Below are positions 53,081-56,547 of a stretch of DNA of 56,547 nt, piece by piece. The position numbers and the translations under genes are program-made. Below the pieces are notes generated by a model, which worked only from the letters and a program-made list of their open reading frames with translations, had not been told where the DNA came from and did not search any database. The number at the start of each line of letters is the position of its first letter. The first letter of the stretch is position 1. The stretch comes from Bradyrhizobium sp. CCH5-F6 (GTDB taxonomy: Bacteria; Pseudomonadota; Alphaproteobacteria; Rhizobiales; Xanthobacteraceae). The DNA lies in contig NZ_LSIC01000038.1 in assembly GCF_001556045.1 (NCBI RefSeq), positions 1 to 56,547 of the forward strand, given 5' to 3'.

Positions 53081-55267
53081 CTACTTCTGGATGCGCTTCT
53101 CTTCGTTCTTGCGGGCGATCCACCACGCGACGCCGCGATCGATCGTCAGACCCTCGCGCGATGCGCCTGTGATGTTGTCCTCGATGACGACGTCGCGAAC
53201 GCCTGGCGAAGCGGGGGCAAATCCCCTGATCTCGATGTGCGCATCCTGATCCAGTCGATTGCCGCGGATGACGATCGCCTGAACCATTGGCGGGCGGTTC
53301 GCGCTCGTCGCGGTCTGGTTTCCGCGCACCAGGATCGAAGCCTCGTTGGAAAAGACCGAACGTTCGGGGCCTGCGCGATACACGTTGCCTTCGAGGATGT
53401 GATTGCCGAGAAACTGCGTTCGCCAGACGGGCTGGAATTGCTCGTAGGACAGACCGAAGGCGGCGAAGCCGCTGGTCCTGTTCGAGCGATTGCCCGCGAT
53501 GACATGGCCCAGGGCCGTTCCATAGGCCTGGGCGGCGACACCGGTGTCCTCGAACGAATTGCCGATGACGAGGTAGTTCTGCTGGGCCTGGGTGACCGTG
53601 ATCTCCGAGGTTTCGTCGAGCGGCACCGGAAGCGGCCGATCGAGCGTGATCGACAGACCGCCGGGCTTGTCGTCGCGCGCCTTGAGGCGGGCATATTGGC
53701 CGGTGCCGCGGCCGTTCACCACCATGACGGCGGCGTTCGTCCAGTCGAGACTTGCGGGATACGGATTTGGGCGGTCGCGCAGCGACAATCCATCGGGCAT
53801 CGTGCTCCGTGCGTGCCCGAAATAATAGCCGCCGGGCCCGTCCGTCGTCATCGCTTCCCGGTCGAGCCCGTAGATGGCCTTGAACGTGTTGCCGCCGATG
53901 AAGATGTTTTCGGAGGCGCTGACGGATTTCGACAGGGTCGTGATGCCGCCACCGCTGGCCTGAAGATCGGCCGAGGACACGGTATTGTTCTCGAAGATGA
54001 CCTGGCGCGATCCGACCAGTGAATAGGCGCCGTAGCGCCCGTTGATCAGGATGTTGCCGGTGACGACGGCGTTGCTCGCCTTGAACAGCCTCAGTGAGTG
54101 TCCAGATCCCAGGACATCGCAATCCGTGACCTCGATGCGGTCGCCGCTCAACCGAATGCTGTCCGGCGCCGCGGCGGCGTAGGTACGCTGAAAATCGTTC
54201 ATGCGACGAAGGGCGGCGTCCGGCTCCATCAGGCCCCGAAAGGCCGAGGCTCGAATGCGAACGCGCCTGATGGCAATATCACCGGCGCCAGGTGCCTGTT
54301 GCTCGCCGAACTGGAATCCTCCGGCGATGACATGCGGGTGGTTGGAGGCGTAGATCGTGACATCCTCGATTGCAAACCGCGAGGTGCCGCGGATCAAGGC
54401 GGCCGGCAGGCTTTCGAAGTCGGGCCAGAGGAGATTGACGAGATCCGTACGTTCTCCTCTGAGCTTCACTCCGGGCGGAATGCTGATCATGTCGGAGACG
54501 AGATATCGCCCCCGCGGGAAATAGACCGTGCCACCGCCAGCTTCATTTGCCGCATCGATCGTAGCCTTGATCGCCCGGGTACTATCGAAACGGCCATTTC
54601 CGTTTGCGCCGTAGGCCCGGACATCATACTCCTGCTCGGTCATCGGCGCCGAAACGCGGACGGTGAGGGCGCCCGCATCGACGGACTCGCTCTCACCACC
54701 ATCGCCGTTTGCGAGCCGCAGTGCATAGCGTCCGGGTCTGACGTCCTTCGGGATGCGAAAGATGCCACGCCACATATCGCCTTTGACGAAAGGAGCATCA
54801 ATCCGGCCCTGGTTTTCCTCCGCAATCAGCGACAAGTGTACCCGTCCGGCGTCGCGAACGATGTTGCGGCCGAACACCTGAAGCCAGCCGCCCGGTGATG
54901 CATCATCGCCGAGATCTCCCTGCCTCCAGTAGACGGTTGGCAGATTGATCCGTCCTGTGATTGCGCCTTGCGCATGCGTCAGTGCGAACCGGTACAGACC
55001 GGGGCTGAAGTCCTTCGGGACCACGAATTTGAGGGAGAGCGGATTGGACTGCAGAATTGGGACGGTCGTTTCCTGTCCGGCGCCGCGACCCGGCACGTCC
55101 GTTATCCGCGCCACGGTCGCCGATGTGATCTGATCGAGATCCGCACCGGTGACCAGGACGGTCTCATCCGGGCCAACGGGGTCGTTGAACCAGAACATGA
55201 CGGGCTGCGCAGTTGCGGTCCCACTCCACAGACAGTGCAGCAGGATGGCCAATCGAACCTTCGTCAT
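53081..55267 (-). CDS. Secreted right-handed beta-helix protein (pectate-lyase-3 type)
   Basis: A 728-residue exported protein with a signal peptide at residues 1-20 (LAILLHCLWSGTATAQ). Residues 21-210 form two beta-sandwich-like domains (IPT or fibronectin style, inferred). From about 212 the pectate-lyase-3/GH28-like beta-helix starts with EYDVRAYGANGNGRFDSTRAI and YFPRGRYLVSD, then parallel-helix turns such as VTGNILINGRYGAYS and VIRGNRLDQDAH. Such proteins in polysaccharide loci often cleave or bind the polymer, but I see no diagnosable catalytic pair. ATG 55267 gives the signal peptide. The isomerase gene is upstream with the same orientation (65 bases), so the two are probably co-transcribed. 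Confidence 0.85.
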   Translation of the reverse strand: MTKVRLAILLHCLWSGTATAQPVMFWFNDPVGPDETVLVTGADLDQITSATVARITDVPGRGAGQETTVPILQSNPLSLKFVVPKDFSPGLYRFALTHAQGAITGRINLPTVYWRQGDLGDDASPGGWLQVFGRNIVRDAGRVHLSLIAEENQGRIDAPFVKGDMWRGIFRIPKDVRPGRYALRLANGDGGESESVDAGALTVRVSAPMTEQEYDVRAYGANGNGRFDSTRAIKATIDAANEAGGGTVYFPRGRYLVSDMISIPPGVKLRGERTDLVNLLWPDFESLPAALIRGTSRFAIEDVTIYASNHPHVIAGGFQFGEQQAPGAGDIAIRRVRIRASAFRGLMEPDAALRRMNDFQRTYAAAAPDSIRLSGDRIEVTDCDVLGSGHSLRLFKASNAVVTGNILINGRYGAYSLVGSRQVIFENNTVSSADLQASGGGITTLSKSVSASENIFIGGNTFKAIYGLDREAMTTDGPGGYYFGHARSTMPDGLSLRDRPNPYPASLDWTNAAVMVVNGRGTGQYARLKARDDKPGGLSITLDRPLPVPLDETSEITVTQAQQNYLVIGNSFEDTGVAAQAYGTALGHVIAGNRSNRTSGFAAFGLSYEQFQPVWRTQFLGNHILEGNVYRAGPERSVFSNEASILVRGNQTATSANRPPMVQAIVIRGNRLDQDAHIEIRGFAPASPGVRDVVIEDNITGASREGLTIDRGVAWWIARKNEEKRIQK

Positions 55268-55332
55268 CGTGGATGCCCCGCAGCGCTGTTCGACGGGCGT
55301 GCGTGGCCGATGGGGCAGGTCATCGCCACACG

Positions 55333-56262
55333 CTATTTGCGGCCGACCGTTGCCTTGTCCGCTCCCTGCGGCTGGTCGACGCGCTCGATCTTGGCCTCGG
55401 AACGAATCTTGTCGACGAGTTCCAGCTGTGCGGCATTCGCAACGAGAACGGCGAGGCGGTCGCGGACCTTGTCATAGGCGGCAGGCTGCCGGGTCCGCAT
55501 GTCATCGAGCTTCAGGATGTGCCAGCCGACCGCCGTCTTGAATGGTGCGGACACCTCGCCTTTCTTCAGCTTGAAGGCAATTTCGGCGTATTCCTTGCCC
55601 ATCTCGCCGCGCGCGCGCCAGTCGTAGTCGCCCCCTCGGTTCTTGGTCACGGGATCTTCGGACATGTCGGCGACCACGACTGCGAAGTCCTCGCCCTTGT
55701 TTATCCGTGCAATCGCCGCCTGCGCTTTCTGCTCCGCTGCCTTCACGGCGGCATCGTCCGCGGGAGGCGCGATCATGAAGACGATATGTCGCAGATGCAG
55801 CTCCGGTTCGGTCGGCGCTCCCTTCACCACGACTTCCTCGTAGGCCTTGCGCATCGCCTCCTCGGTCACCGCTTGCTGCCCGACGACCGTCAGGAAATGA
55901 TTGGACAGCCCCTGATTGCGCGCAAACGTCATACGACGCTGCAGGTCCGCCTCGTCCACGATGTTGCGATCCTTGGCGGCCTGAGACAGCAGCACGCCGT
56001 CGATCAGGATCTTCACGAGGGTGTCGCGGCGCTCGAGGGGTTCGCGCGTGAGAAGGTTACGGCCGAGGATATCGTCGGCGACTTGAATATCGCTCTCGAG
56101 AATCTTCTGGCCGTTCACGATGGCAACGACGGAATCCGGCGTTTGAGCCTGGGCCAACGCCGGTGCTGCGGCACCGAGCAGAAGGGCAAGCCAGAAGCTC
56201 GCGGTACCCGCACGTGCCTTGTCGAAGGGGCGAGCCGTAAGGATGGGGGACGAGACGCTCAT
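55333..56262 (-). CDS. Periplasmic parvulin-type peptidyl-prolyl isomerase
   Basis: A 309-residue SurA/PpiC-like folding factor. The signal peptide ends about ALAQAQ near residue 40. An N-terminal chaperone-like helical domain (VVAIVNGQKILESDIQVADD) is followed by a parvulin domain with LHLRHIVFMI, FAVVVADMSEDPVTKNRGGDYDW and FKTAVGWHILKLDD. ATG 56262 (MSVSSPILTARPFD) has AGAGGA six bases upstream and is preferred over the frame to 56310. Isomerases of this type occur in exopolysaccharide clusters (EpsD-like) and may fold outer-membrane or secreted parts of the locus, for example the adjacent beta-helix protein. Confidence 0.9.
   Translation of the reverse strand: MSVSSPILTARPFDKARAGTASFWLALLLGAAAPALAQAQTPDSVVAIVNGQKILESDIQVADDILGRNLLTREPLERRDTLVKILIDGVLLSQAAKDRNIVDEADLQRRMTFARNQGLSNHFLTVVGQQAVTEEAMRKAYEEVVVKGAPTEPELHLRHIVFMIAPPADDAAVKAAEQKAQAAIARINKGEDFAVVVADMSEDPVTKNRGGDYDWRARGEMGKEYAEIAFKLKKGEVSAPFKTAVGWHILKLDDMRTRQPAAYDKVRDRLAVLVANAAQLELVDKIRSEAKIERVDQPQGADKATVGRK

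Positions 56263-56547
<285 letters not shown>

Overview
The window is high-GC DNA that reads as an alphaproteobacterium of the Bradyrhizobium type. I base this on the character of the DXS, acyl-CoA dehydrogenase and polysaccharide proteins, on the GC-biased codon use and on the rhizobial NodU-type carbamoyltransferase; no search was run. Both ends look like contig ends. Bases 1-23 match the end of the Nextera/Tn5 sequencing adapter, and the last 51 bases are a pure CT dinucleotide run.

Layout. (1) 48-9100 is ordinary chromosome: dxs, xseB, a class II histone-deacetylase-like hydrolase, a secreted 5'-nucleotidase, an MFS transporter and an acyl-CoA dehydrogenase. (2) A tRNA-Gln(UUG) lies at 9351-9425, and its 3' end faces a run of surface and secretion genes that continues to the right end. 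(3) 9629-19236 is a type I secretion locus: HlyD-type fusion protein, ABC exporter, two AIDA-repeat substrate proteins that share a C-terminal module but have no RTX repeats, and a LapG-like periplasmic cysteine protease. (4) 19451-30759 is a type II secretion locus: a one-domain prepilin peptidase, a Sel1 protein and a lipoprotein-type GspD secretin, with divergent translationally coupled gspE-F-G-H-I-J-K-L-M. No gspC or gspN is present. (5) 30766-56262 is a Wzx/Wzy-type polysaccharide locus. It holds polymerase/ligase, GT41 O-GlcNAc-transferase-like protein, two methyltransferases, three glycosyltransferases, flippase, AsnB-type amidotransferase, aldo/keto reductase, GMC oxidoreductase, an SGNH plus MBOAT O-acylation pair, gmd and fcl for GDP-L-fucose, a carbamoyltransferase, a secreted beta-helix protein and a parvulin isomerase.

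How they may work together. The polysaccharide genes suggest a fucose-containing repeat unit decorated by methyl, acyl, amide and carbamoyl groups, flipped and polymerised by Wzx/Wzy. The initiating phosphoglycosyl transferase and the Wza/Wzc export proteins are not in the window. The AIDA proteins are plausible matrix or surface adhesins exported by the adjacent type I system. The type II system could export further matrix enzymes.

Regulation. Unlike a single long operon, the secretion and polysaccharide genes form many short, often divergent units separated by AT-rich islands. These islands share short motifs: a TGTTAT core, TTATCAT/ATGATAA, a TTGCGGACAA plus TGTTATTG pair at two type I units, and a 27-28 bp element placed identically upstream of two polysaccharide genes. 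This common cis-regulatory layer is the most interesting unexplained structure I see, together with the non-RTX AIDA/propeller type I substrates.
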